DNA of 8,280 nt from JBBSOW01 sp038259365 (GCA_038259365.1 JBBSOW010000130.1:1-8280); one strand, 5' to 3'; positions 1 through 6,136 are shown, numbered from the stretch's first letter. A program made the numbers and translations. The notes: generated by a model not told the origin, from the sequence alone.

Positions 1-436
1 GGTCCTGGGCCAACAGATCGATCCGATCCCCGGGACGCAGCAGCGCGACGACATCGGCGTCGCGCACCTTCACCGGTGCGATGACGGTGCCCGGCACGGC
101 GTCGGCGCGGGGGAGGACCAAAGTGGCTTCGGTCACCCGCGCGCCGCGGGGCACGCCTCCCGAGGCGGCGCGACCCACGGCTTCGGCCGGGTCCGTGACG
201 GCTCGCTCGGGGACCAACTCTTGGGGCACGGAGCGGATCTCCAGGTCACCTTCGCCGATCAGGGCCCCGGGCGCCACCCCACGAGCCATCGCAACCACCT
301 CGGTGCCCGAATCCGCCCCGGGGTTGAGAGCGCTGTACAGCGCTAGCACGGCGACGGCGGCGGCGACGGCCGCCAATCCCCGGCGATGCCACGAGACGGC
401 CCGTCTCAACGAATCCCACGTCTGAGCAAGCTTCAT
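1..436 (-). CDS. SAF-domain (CpaB/RcpC-like) membrane protein, N-terminal part, cut by window edge
   Basis: The first 145 residues are visible; the 3' end lies outside the window. A short cytoplasmic N-terminus with several Arg/His is followed by one hydrophobic segment (about residues 20-37, rich in Ala/Val/Leu), which should act as a signal anchor. Residues about 46-107 fit a SAF domain: VVAMARGVAPG, a turn, then EGDLEIRSVP and a second Gly-rich PRGARVTEATL segment. Next comes APVKVRDADVVALLRPGDRIDLLAQ-like sequence (here given in outline), typical of the CpaB/RcpC family. That family is known for Flp pilus assembly, but single SAF proteins in actinobacteria often sit away from pilus genes and have no proven role. 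The ATG at 436 is the only good in-frame start; GAGG lies very close upstream. It lies 65 bp downstream of the FmdB-type gene on the same strand and may be co-transcribed with it. No pilus gene is visible here. Confidence 0.72.
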   Translation of the reverse strand, partial: MKLAQTWDSLRRAVSWHRRGLAAVAAAVAVLALYSALNPGADSGTEVVAMARGVAPGALIGEGDLEIRSVPQELVPERAVTDPAEAVGRAASGGVPRGARVTEATLVLPRADAVPGTVIAPVKVRDADVVALLRPGDRIDLLAQD

Positions 437-501
437 ACCCTCAGCATGGTCATTTACGGGCGGTGAGAATCAGTTATCCACAGCCCATTCTTGAGCTTGG
501 G
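437..501. other. Short intergenic gap with a DnaA-box-like 9-mer
   Basis: This 65-bp gap separates the FmdB-type gene from the SAF gene. It contains TTATCCACA at 474-482, a perfect match to the E. coli DnaA-box consensus TTATNCACA. No convincing terminator hairpin is visible, which leaves read-through from the upstream gene possible. A single 9-mer can occur by chance, and no second box or AT-rich unwinding element is present, so this is not an origin. Confidence 0.35.
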
Positions 502-897
502 TCAGGACGAAGACTTGCCGGTGCCGCTGCTGGAGGTGGCCTTCTCGGACTTCGTCGAGGAACTACCCGAAGCGCCCGCACCCGAATTGCCCGAGCCGCT
601 GGACCCGTTCGAACCGTTAGTGCCAGAACCTGAGGTGTCCTTCTTGGACTCCGACTTCTCCCCAGGCTTCTTCGACTCCGCTCCGCCGGAGTCCGCACCA
701 TTCGAGCGCTGCTTGTCCGCCGCCCGGCTGTCGGTGCGGTAGAAGCCCGAGCCCTTGAACACGACGCCGACGGCGCTGTAGACCTTGCGCAGGCTGCCGT
801 GGCACTCGGGGCACACGGTCAAGGCGTCGTCGGTGAACTTCTGCACCACCTCGAGTTCGGTCGCGCAGTCCTTGCACCGGTAGTCATAGGTGGGCAT
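502..897 (-). CDS. ruc: FmdB-family zinc-ribbon protein with serine-rich tail, Ruc-like redox chaperone candidate
   Basis: This encodes 131 residues. The first ~56 form an FmdB/CxxC zinc ribbon: start MPTYDYRC, cysteine pairs C8-x2-C11 and C29-x2-C32, and the family motif KGSGFYRTD at 48-56. From about residue 60 to the end the chain is Ser/Gly/Lys-rich and low-complexity, so probably disordered. Mycobacterial Rv0991c has this same architecture and is described as Ruc, a chaperone activated by oxidation when its cysteines release zinc; transferring that role here is inference. The ATG at 897 is chosen because the family begins MPxYxYxC and AAGGA sits about 6 nt upstream. A 13-codon upstream extension is open but would run into the CIRCE operator. 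The divergent gap holds that operator, so heat-shock control by HrcA is likely. The formamidase-regulator meaning of the name FmdB is not supported. Confidence 0.82.
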   Translation of the reverse strand: MPTYDYRCKDCATELEVVQKFTDDALTVCPECHGSLRKVYSAVGVVFKGSGFYRTDSRAADKQRSNGADSGGAESKKPGEKSESKKDTSGSGTNGSNGSSGSGNSGAGASGSSSTKSEKATSSSGTGKSSS

Positions 898-936
898 CGA
901 GATCCTTGTCTTTTTCAGCCAGTTTGCGTGGGCCAA

Positions 937-963
937 CTAGCACTCAAGCATAGCGACTGCTAA
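937..963. promoter_or_regulatory. CIRCE operator (HrcA binding site)
   Basis: CTAGCACTC (937-945), a spacer of exactly 9 nt, then GACTGCTAA (955-963). Against the canonical CIRCE TTAGCACTC-N9-GAGTGCTAA this matches 16 of 18 arm positions. It ends 39 bp upstream of the minus-strand FmdB-type start. On the minus strand the spacer holds TATGCT (952 to 947), a plausible -10 box, so a bound HrcA repressor would cover the promoter. The site is 27 bp upstream of the plus-strand acylase start and could also affect that gene. Confidence 0.8.
947..952 (-). promoter_or_regulatory. Candidate -10 box of the FmdB-type gene inside the CIRCE spacer
   Basis: Read on the minus strand this is TATGCT, fitting the actinobacterial TANNNT -10 pattern. 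Transcription would begin near 939-940 and give a leader of about 42 nt containing the AAGGA ribosome site. No good -35 box is visible at the expected distance. Confidence 0.45.
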
Positions 964-980
964 CCGATCTCGCGTATCGC

Positions 981-985
981 AGAGG
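981..985 (+). promoter_or_regulatory. Ribosome binding site of the acylase gene
   Basis: AGAGG lies 5 nt upstream of the GTG at 991. An in-frame TAA at 961-963 rules out any start further upstream, and the next GTG codons (1000, 1003) are too far from this site. This decides the 991 start. Confidence 0.6.
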
Positions 986-990
986 TTAAG

Positions 991-3567
991 GTGGCCGACG
1001 TGGTGCGAAATCGGGTGTTGGGGTTCATGGCGTTGTTCGTGGTGCTGGCGTTGGGTGCGGCGGCGAGCTTTGCCGGCTCGACGGTCAACCAGTCCACCCC
1101 GCAGCGTTCCGGGGTGGCCATGCTGGAGGGCCTCAGCGCGGAGGTGGAGGTCATGCGCGATGCCCACGGCGTCCCGCAGCTCTATGCCGATACCCCCGAG
1201 GATCTGTTTGCCGCCCAGGGCTACGTGCACGCCCAGGACCGCTTCTGGGAGATGGACGTGCGCCGCCACATCACCTCCGGTCGGTTGTCCGAACTGTTCG
1301 GCGAGAGCCAGTTCGAGACCGACGCCTATATCCGCACGATGGGGTGGCGCCGCGTCGCCGAGAAAGAGGTCACCCTGCTTTCGGCGCAGGCGCGCACCCA
1401 GCTCGACGCCTACGCCAAGGGCGTCAACGCCTATCTGCAGAGCCGAGACACCAACGACCTCGCGCTGGAGTACTCGATCATCGGCTTGACCGGTGACATC
1501 GAGCGGCCCGAGCCCTGGACCCCGGCGGATTCGCTCGCCTGGCTCAAGGCGATGGCGTGGGATCTGGATAGCAACAAGACCCAGGAGATCGAGCTGGCGC
1601 TCGTGGCCGAGAGGGTCGGCCTGACACGAGCTAAGGAGCTGTACCCGGCCTACGATCTCGACGTTCGGCTGCCCATCGTCACCACCGGGGAGCTGCGGGG
1701 AAGGAAGTTCACGGCGTCCTCGGGCGATCGCCGGGTGAGGGTCCAGCAACCCCAAGCGGGCACCGGCCAGGACCTGCCCTGGTCGGGTGCCGAGGAGGCC
1801 CTGGCGGCGACGGCCAAGGTGCGAGCCGCCATCCCGCCGCTGGTCGCGGCCGACCATCCGGGCGAGGTCGGCTCGAACTCGTGGGCGATCTCGGGTGAGC
1901 GCACCGCCTCGGGCGAGGCGATGCTCTCCAACGATCCGCACCTGGCCACCTCGATCCCCTCGATCTTTGCCCAGATGGGGTTGCACTGCCGCACCGTCAA
2001 TAAGGACTGCCCCTACGACGTCTCCGGATTCACCTTCTCCGGTATGCCCGGGGTGGTCATCGGGCACAACGCCAACATCGCCTGGGGCTTCACGACCCCC
2101 TATCTGGACACCCAGGACCTGTTCGTCGAGCAGGTGGACCAGCGCAATCGCGTCAGACGCGGCGGGTCGTGGCAGCCGCTGACGGTGCGGACCGAGGAGA
2201 TCGCGGTGCAGGGCGAGAGCGAGCCCCGCCGGATCACCGTGCGTACCTCGAGCCACGGACCGCTTTTGTCCGACGTCGACCAGGCGATGCGCGACGTCGC
2301 CGGTGTGCAGCGGGGCACCGACGCCGAGGGGGTCCAGCACGCGGTCGCGATATCGTGGACCGCGCTGACACCCAGCCCGTCGATGGAGGCCATCTTCGCG
2401 CTCAACCAGGCAACCGACTTCACCGCTTTCCGCGCGGCCGCGAAGCTGCTGCGCGCGCCGTCGCAGAACCTGCTGTACGCCGACGTCGAGGGCAACATCG
2501 GCTATCAACTGCCCGGGGACGTTCCGGTGCGCAAGAACGCTCGCGACGGACTCACGCCGGCCCAGGGCTGGGATTCGGCCAACGACTGGTCCGGCACGAT
2601 CCCCTACGAGGAACTGCCCTTCGCCTACAACCCGCCCGACGGCGTGATCGTGGCGGCAAACCAGAGCATCATCGGTAAGCAGTATCCGCATTTGCTAGGT
2701 TCCAACCCCTCCTACGGTTGGCGCAGCCAGGAGCTCCGCGACGAGCTGGCCGCCCTGGAGAACGTCACCATGGACCAGGCCGAGCAGCTGTTCTACGACA
2801 CGACGGTCACCTACGCGGAGGCGACGATCCCCCCTATGCTGCGGGCCGCCCCGCTGGAGCAGTGGGTGACCGACGGACAGTCCGAGCTGATCTCCTGGAA
2901 CCGCAACGCCGACGCCGATTCGCCTGGGGCGGCCTACTACTACCTCGTGGTGGACAACCTGTTGAAGAGGACGTTCCGCGACGAGCTGCCCGAGCAGGCC
3001 TGGCCCGAGAGCGGGGACCGCTGGTACGCGGTGCTGCAGACGCTGCTTCAGGATCGGACGAACCCCTGGTGGGACGACGTGTCCACCGAGGAGGTGGAGA
3101 CCAGCGACGACATCATGGCCCTGGCGTTACTCGACGCGCGCCGCGAGATCACCGCGCGGATGAGCCGCGACGTCGACGGCTGGCAGTGGGGCAAGCTGCA
3201 CCGGCTCAGCCTGACCCACCAGACGCTCGGCACCAGCGGCGTCGGGCCCATCGAGGCCATCTTCAACCGCGGCGATTACCCCAGCGGGGGCGGGCCGGCG
3301 GTCGTCGACGCGATGTCGTTTCGCTCCACCGCGGAGGGGGACTACGACGTCACCAACGGTCCGGCGATGCGGATGCTCGTCGATCTCGGGGACCTGGACA
3401 ACTCGCGCTGGGTGAACCAGTCCGGCGCGTCGGGGCACCCCTTCGAGGACACCTACGACGATCAGCTCGAGCTGTGGGCCACCAACCGGATGTGGAAGTT
3501 CGCCTTCACCGAGCCCGTCGTGCGCGAGGGCACGGTGGAGACCCAGCGGCTCCGGCCGACGAATTAA
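991..3567 (+). CDS. Penicillin acylase family (Ntn-hydrolase) exported amidase
   Basis: This 858-residue protein is a full-length member of the penicillin G acylase/cephalosporin acylase/AHL acylase family. Such enzymes are made as precursors and cut themselves into alpha and beta chains. A hydrophobic N-terminal segment (about 6-29) suggests export or membrane anchoring; there is no lipobox Cys. The alpha chain shows the family block from VMRDAHGVPQLYADT to GRLSELFG (about 54-104). Ser295 in GSNSWAISG is the expected beta-chain first residue and nucleophile. His317 falls at beta-23, as in cephalosporin/AHL acylases; Asp373 and Asp376 match the D-x2-D calcium ligands; Asn493 in SQNLLYAD is the likely oxyanion-hole Asn. 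The substrate cannot be read from sequence: beta-lactams, N-acyl-homoserine lactones, acyl-peptides or lipopeptides are all possible. It is divergent from the FmdB-type gene and shares its CIRCE-containing gap. Codon 713 is the rare TTA. Confidence 0.93.
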   Translation: MADVVRNRVLGFMALFVVLALGAAASFAGSTVNQSTPQRSGVAMLEGLSAEVEVMRDAHGVPQLYADTPEDLFAAQGYVHAQDRFWEMDVRRHITSGRLSELFGESQFETDAYIRTMGWRRVAEKEVTLLSAQARTQLDAYAKGVNAYLQSRDTNDLALEYSIIGLTGDIERPEPWTPADSLAWLKAMAWDLDSNKTQEIELALVAERVGLTRAKELYPAYDLDVRLPIVTTGELRGRKFTASSGDRRVRVQQPQAGTGQDLPWSGAEEALAATAKVRAAIPPLVAADHPGEVGSNSWAISGERTASGEAMLSNDPHLATSIPSIFAQMGLHCRTVNKDCPYDVSGFTFSGMPGVVIGHNANIAWGFTTPYLDTQDLFVEQVDQRNRVRRGGSWQPLTVRTEEIAVQGESEPRRITVRTSSHGPLLSDVDQAMRDVAGVQRGTDAEGVQHAVAISWTALTPSPSMEAIFALNQATDFTAFRAAAKLLRAPSQNLLYADVEGNIGYQLPGDVPVRKNARDGLTPAQGWDSANDWSGTIPYEELPFAYNPPDGVIVAANQSIIGKQYPHLLGSNPSYGWRSQELRDELAALENVTMDQAEQLFYDTTVTYAEATIPPMLRAAPLEQWVTDGQSELISWNRNADADSPGAAYYYLVVDNLLKRTFRDELPEQAWPESGDRWYAVLQTLLQDRTNPWWDDVSTEEVETSDDIMALALLDARREITARMSRDVDGWQWGKLHRLSLTHQTLGTSGVGPIEAIFNRGDYPSGGGPAVVDAMSFRSTAEGDYDVTNGPAMRMLVDLGDLDNSRWVNQSGASGHPFEDTYDDQLELWATNRMWKFAFTEPVVREGTVETQRLRPTN

Positions 3568-3584
3568 CCGCTATCCGGCGGAGC
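3549..3584. terminator. Possible bidirectional terminator hairpin between convergent stops
   Basis: The arms 3549-3558 and 3576-3584 can form nine base pairs with one bulged G (3555). The 17-nt loop holds both stop codons: TAA of the acylase (3565-3567) and TAG of the cyclo-ligase (3571-3573). There is no run of T on either side, so it is not a classical intrinsic terminator. Actinobacteria often use hairpins lacking U-tracts, but it could equally be chance pairing in G+C-rich DNA. Confidence 0.35.
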
Positions 3585-4251
3585 GCAGCCCGGCCGGTGT
3601 GGCGAGCACGTGGACGGGGCGATCCCACGGATGGGTCGGCAGGCTGGGCAGCACCTCGTCGGAGTTGACGAGCGCGACGAGGACGGCGTCCTCTCTGGCG
3701 TGGGTCAGGGCCTCGTCGAACCAGCCGCCGCCCAGGCCCAACCGCTCACCGGCGGGGGTGAGCGCCAAGGCGGAGCAGACCACCACGTCGGCCTCGGCCA
3801 GCGCCGCCGGCCCCAGCGGCTCCCCGCCGGGCTCGGGGATGCCGCGCCGACCGGTCACGAGCGCGTCGGGATCGGTGTAAACCGCCCAATCCGGCGCGGG
3901 GCGTCGCTTGGGCGCACCCGTCCGCAACACCGGCAGCAGCACCCGCGATCGAGCCGCGAGGGCGACGATAAGCTCCAACGTGGCCGGCTCGGGCGGCACC
4001 GAGAAGTAGCAGGCCGTGGTCCACTCCGGGGTGAGATGTGGCTCCAGGAACTCCAGGAGGTGCGCGGTTCGGGCGTGATCGTCGACCGCCCGTTCCTCGA
4101 CGCCGCGGGCCGCCCGGCGCTGCCGGATCGCCGCGCGGAGCACGGACTTGGCTTGCGCGAGAGCCTCGGTGTCCGCCTGGCTTTGGGAGGTGGGGTCTGG
4201 CGCGCCCAGGGGGGCGGGCTCGGTGCGCCTTGTCTGCTCGGGAGTGGCCAT
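3571..4251 (-). CDS. 5-formyltetrahydrofolate cyclo-ligase (MTHFS family)
   Basis: This 226-residue cytoplasmic enzyme would convert 5-formyl-THF and ATP to 5,10-methenyl-THF, salvaging folate from a storage or inhibitory form. Support: an N-terminal K-x3-R-x3-R-x2-R basic helix (about 35-46), a CYFSVPPEPAT strand-turn (81-91), GIPEP (137-141), VVVCSALALTP (156-166), the glycine-rich phosphate loop LGLGGGWFDEAL (171-182), and H207-P-W-D210 near the end. The phosphate loop differs from the usual GxGGGYYDR form (Trp177-Phe178-Asp179-Glu180). The first ~30 residues, rich in Pro/Thr/Gln, are not part of the fold. The ATG at 4251 is taken as start; no strong Shine-Dalgarno precedes it, but a TACGAT -10 box sits 6 nt upstream, so a leaderless mRNA is possible. 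It converges with the acylase gene and diverges from moeA. In mycobacteria the homologue also lies next to galU-moeA. Confidence 0.88.
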   Translation of the reverse strand: MATPEQTRRTEPAPLGAPDPTSQSQADTEALAQAKSVLRAAIRQRRAARGVEERAVDDHARTAHLLEFLEPHLTPEWTTACYFSVPPEPATLELIVALAARSRVLLPVLRTGAPKRRPAPDWAVYTDPDALVTGRRGIPEPGGEPLGPAALAEADVVVCSALALTPAGERLGLGGGWFDEALTHAREDAVLVALVNSDEVLPSLPTHPWDRPVHVLATPAGLRSAG

Positions 4252-4269
4252 GCGCCTATCGTAGAATCC
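4252..4269. promoter_or_regulatory. Divergent promoter with overlapping -10 boxes, probably leaderless both ways
   Basis: Only 18 bp separate the two divergent ATG codons. The near-palindromic TATCGTA (4257-4263) reads as TATCGT on plus (4257-4262, 7 nt before the moeA ATG) and TACGAT on minus (4263 to 4258, 6 nt before the cyclo-ligase ATG). Both fit TANNNT, and both place the expected transcription start at or next to the A of the start codon. TAGAAT (4262-4267) is an alternative plus-strand -10, but it would start transcription inside moeA. No clear -35 box is visible on either side. Confidence 0.5.
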
Positions 4270-5595
4270 ATGGCTTTGTTTGCTCGAAAGAAGAAGGTCG
4301 CCGAGACCCCGGAACCCGACGAGGTGGTCGAGCAACTGCCCGCCCCGCCGCCGCTGAACGAGTCTGGGATGCGCCGGATGGAGGACCACCGCGATTACCT
4401 CCTCTCCCTGGTGGAGCCGCTCCCGGCCTTCGCGCATTCGCTCATCGACGCGATGGGGCTGAGCAGTTGTGAGGACATCGAATCCGACATCGATCTGCCC
4501 GGCTTCGACAACTCGGCCATGGACGGTTACGCCGTGCACGCCGCCGACACCGCGGGCGCCGACGCGCAGGCCCCCGTCGTCATGGAGGTGCTCGGGGAGG
4601 TCGCCGCCGGTGACACCGAGCGCCACACGGTGCCGCCGGGTGCGGTCATCAAGATCATGACGGGGGCCCCGATGCCGCTCGGCGCCGATGCCGTCGTGCC
4701 CTACGAGTCCACCGACCGAGGCAGCACCGACGTGCAGATATTCCGCCCCGCTGAGGCGGGGCAGCACGTGCGGCGACAGGGTGACGACATCCGCGTCGGC
4801 GATGAGATACTGGCCACTGGTCAGGAGATTCACGCCCGGACCGTCGGCGTGTTGGCGGGGATCGGCATCGATGCGGTGCTGGTGCGGCCACGTCCGCGGG
4901 TGGTGGTGATCTCCACCGGATCCGAGCTGGTTCCCCCAGGCCACAAGCTCACCGACACCGGCCAGATCTATGACTCCAACTCCTTCCTGCTGGCGGCCGC
5001 CGCGAAGGCCGAGGGGGCGCAGGTGTACCGGGTTGGGCTGGTGCCCGACGATCCGGACAAGATCAGGGAGACGATCAGTGATCAACTTCTTCGCGCCGAC
5101 CTGATCTTGAGCACCGGCGGGGTGAGCCAGGGCGATTACGACCTGGTGAAGTCGGTGATGCCCGAGCTGGGACTGACCGACTTTTGCGAGGTCGCCATGC
5201 AGCCCGGCAAGCCTCAGGGCTTCGGCCTGATCGGGGAGGACAAGGTGCCGATGGTCATGCTGCCCGGCAATCCCGTGAGCGCCTTCGTCTCCTTCCAGGC
5301 CTTCGTGCGCCCGCTGCTGCGCAAGATGATGGGCGCCGAACCCATCCTGCGGCCCGAGGTCACGGCGATCAGTTCCCGGGTGGTGCGTTCGTCGCGGGGC
5401 AAGCGGCAGTTCATCCGGGCCGTGGCCACGCTCGACGTGTCCGGTCAGCGCAGCGTGGAGCCGATCGGTGGGCACGGTTCGCACCTGCTCGGCGATCTCT
5501 CGCGCAGCAACGCGTTGATCATCATGGGTGAAGAGGAGGAGCTGGTGGCCGCGGGCGATCCGGTGAGCGTCTGGCTGTTGAACGATCATGAGTGA
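4270..5595 (+). CDS. moeA: MoeA/gephyrin-family molybdopterin molybdenumtransferase (Glp-like)
   Basis: This 441-residue protein inserts molybdate into adenylylated molybdopterin, the last step of molybdenum cofactor synthesis. Family motifs in order: LPGFDNSAMDGYAV (76-89), KIMTGAPMPLGADAVVP (128-144), GDDIRVGDEIL (171-181), STGSEL (215-220), YDSNSFLL (234-241), LSTGGVSQGDYDLVK (280-294), MQPGKPQGFG (310-319) and LPGNPVSAFVSF (331-342), then the C-terminal beta domain IV (about 360-438). Asp85 and Glu219 fit active-site acids of E. coli MoeA. A ~30-residue basic then Pro/Glu-rich N-terminal extension (ARKKK at 5-9) precedes the fold. In Corynebacterium glutamicum a MoeA-like protein, Glp, is reported to bind FtsZ and a membrane receptor; the SepX/GLPR-type gene downstream makes that second role plausible here. 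The reading frame stays open far upstream, but the ATG at 4270 fits the family and the promoter. It heads the operon and overlaps moaC by 8 bp. Confidence 0.93.
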   Translation: MALFARKKKVAETPEPDEVVEQLPAPPPLNESGMRRMEDHRDYLLSLVEPLPAFAHSLIDAMGLSSCEDIESDIDLPGFDNSAMDGYAVHAADTAGADAQAPVVMEVLGEVAAGDTERHTVPPGAVIKIMTGAPMPLGADAVVPYESTDRGSTDVQIFRPAEAGQHVRRQGDDIRVGDEILATGQEIHARTVGVLAGIGIDAVLVRPRPRVVVISTGSELVPPGHKLTDTGQIYDSNSFLLAAAAKAEGAQVYRVGLVPDDPDKIRETISDQLLRADLILSTGGVSQGDYDLVKSVMPELGLTDFCEVAMQPGKPQGFGLIGEDKVPMVMLPGNPVSAFVSFQAFVRPLLRKMMGAEPILRPEVTAISSRVVRSSRGKRQFIRAVATLDVSGQRSVEPIGGHGSHLLGDLSRSNALIIMGEEEELVAAGDPVSVWLLNDHE

Positions 5596-6136
5596 GCCCT
5601 TACAAGGCGGGCTCACCCACCTCGACGCCGCGGGGCACGCCCGGATGGTCGATGTGTCGGAGAAGGACGTCAGCACTCGAATCGCCACGGCCGCCGGGGT
5701 GGTGTTGCTCAGCGCCGAATGCGTGCGGGTGGTCCGCGACGGGTCGGTGCCCAAGGGCGACGCGCTGGCGGTGGCGCGGATCGCGGGTATCCAGGGGGCG
5801 AAGAAGACCCCCGACCTCATCCCGCTGTGTCACCCGCTGCCGGTCACGGGCGTCGACGTCGAGCTCGAGGTCGTGGATCGTGGCGTCGAGATCATCGCGA
5901 CCGTCCGCACCACGGGCCGGACCGGGGTCGAGATGGAGGCCCTTACCGCGGTCTCGGTGGCCGGGCTGGCCGTCATCGACATGATCAAGGCCGTCGACAA
6001 GCGGGCCGTCCTGTCTGACGTCCGGGTGCTGGCCAAGAGCGGCGGCCGGAGCGGGGACTGGACGCGTGCGGCATCCGGAGAAGCGCATAGTGATCTCAAC
6101 CGACCCCGTATCGTTTCAACCCAGGAGAAATCGTGA
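5588..6136 (+). CDS. moaC: Cyclic pyranopterin monophosphate synthase MoaC
   Basis: This 182-residue enzyme would convert the radical-SAM product of MoaA (a cyclic GTP derivative) to cyclic pyranopterin monophosphate early in molybdenum cofactor synthesis. Visible: LTHLDAAGHARMVDVSEK at the start, VPKGDALAVARIAGIQGAKKT (54-74, outline; Lys56 equals the E. coli Lys51 region), IPLCHPLP (78-85), GVEMEALTAV (113-122) and DMIKAVDK (131-138) with catalytic Asp131 and Lys134. The fold ends near residue 160; residues 161-182 are a non-conserved tail whose codons run over the ribosome site of the next gene. The ATG at 5588 overlaps the moeA stop by 8 bp and has no clear Shine-Dalgarno, so translation is probably coupled. 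Codon 5 is the rare TTA and lies in the loop of a hairpin. MoaA, MoaD and MoaE must be encoded elsewhere. Confidence 0.95.
   Translation: MSEPLQGGLTHLDAAGHARMVDVSEKDVSTRIATAAGVVLLSAECVRVVRDGSVPKGDALAVARIAGIQGAKKTPDLIPLCHPLPVTGVDVELEVVDRGVEIIATVRTTGRTGVEMEALTAVSVAGLAVIDMIKAVDKRAVLSDVRVLAKSGGRSGDWTRAASGEAHSDLNRPRIVSTQEKS
5592..5616 (+). promoter_or_regulatory. Hairpin over moeA stop / moaC start
   Basis: GTGAGCCC (5592-5599) and GGGCTCAC (5609-5616) form a perfect 8-bp stem with a 9-nt loop. The stem begins 2 nt after the moaC ATG and contains the moeA TGA; the loop contains a TTA leucine codon (5600-5602). There is no T-run after it. It could restrict moaC initiation unless ribosomes finishing moeA open it, but no function is shown. 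Confidence 0.45.
6123..6127 (+). promoter_or_regulatory. Ribosome binding site of the mog-type gene
   Basis: AGGAG lies 5 nt upstream of the GTG at 6133, inside the tail of moaC. It is the strongest Shine-Dalgarno in the cluster and fixes the GTG start, which overlaps the moaC stop as GTGA. Confidence 0.7.

Noticed and set aside
81..425. 114-codon plus-strand open frame at the left edge
   Set aside because: It is the antisense of the SAF-domain gene, with Ala/Thr/Arg-rich composition and no motif.
434..454. Six-codon minus-strand ORF (MTMLRV) ending in an ATGA overlap with the SAF gene start
   Set aside because: It could be a coupling leader, but it lacks a ribosome site and is too short to distinguish from chance.
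481..505. Weak inverted repeat GCCCA/TGGGT after the FmdB-type gene as a terminator
   Set aside because: Only four to five pairs with a G-T pair, and no T-run; not convincing.
898..936. 13-codon upstream extension of the FmdB-type gene
   Set aside because: The family begins at MPTYDYRC, the AAGGA site serves that ATG, and the extension would place the CIRCE operator directly at the start codon.
937..2691. 584-codon open frame on the minus strand opposite the acylase gene
   Set aside because: The acylase frame has clear family motifs throughout. The antisense frame is His/Arg/Gly-rich with no recognisable domain, as expected from G+C-rich third positions.
3610..4269. 220-codon upstream extension of the moeA frame
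   Set aside because: It lies antisense to the cyclo-ligase gene and has no MoeA sequence; family homology begins after the ATG at 4270.
4252..5820. Long minus-strand open frame through moeA and moaC continuing into the cyclo-ligase gene
   Set aside because: Only the part from 4251 downward shows family motifs; the rest is a composition artefact opposite well-identified genes.
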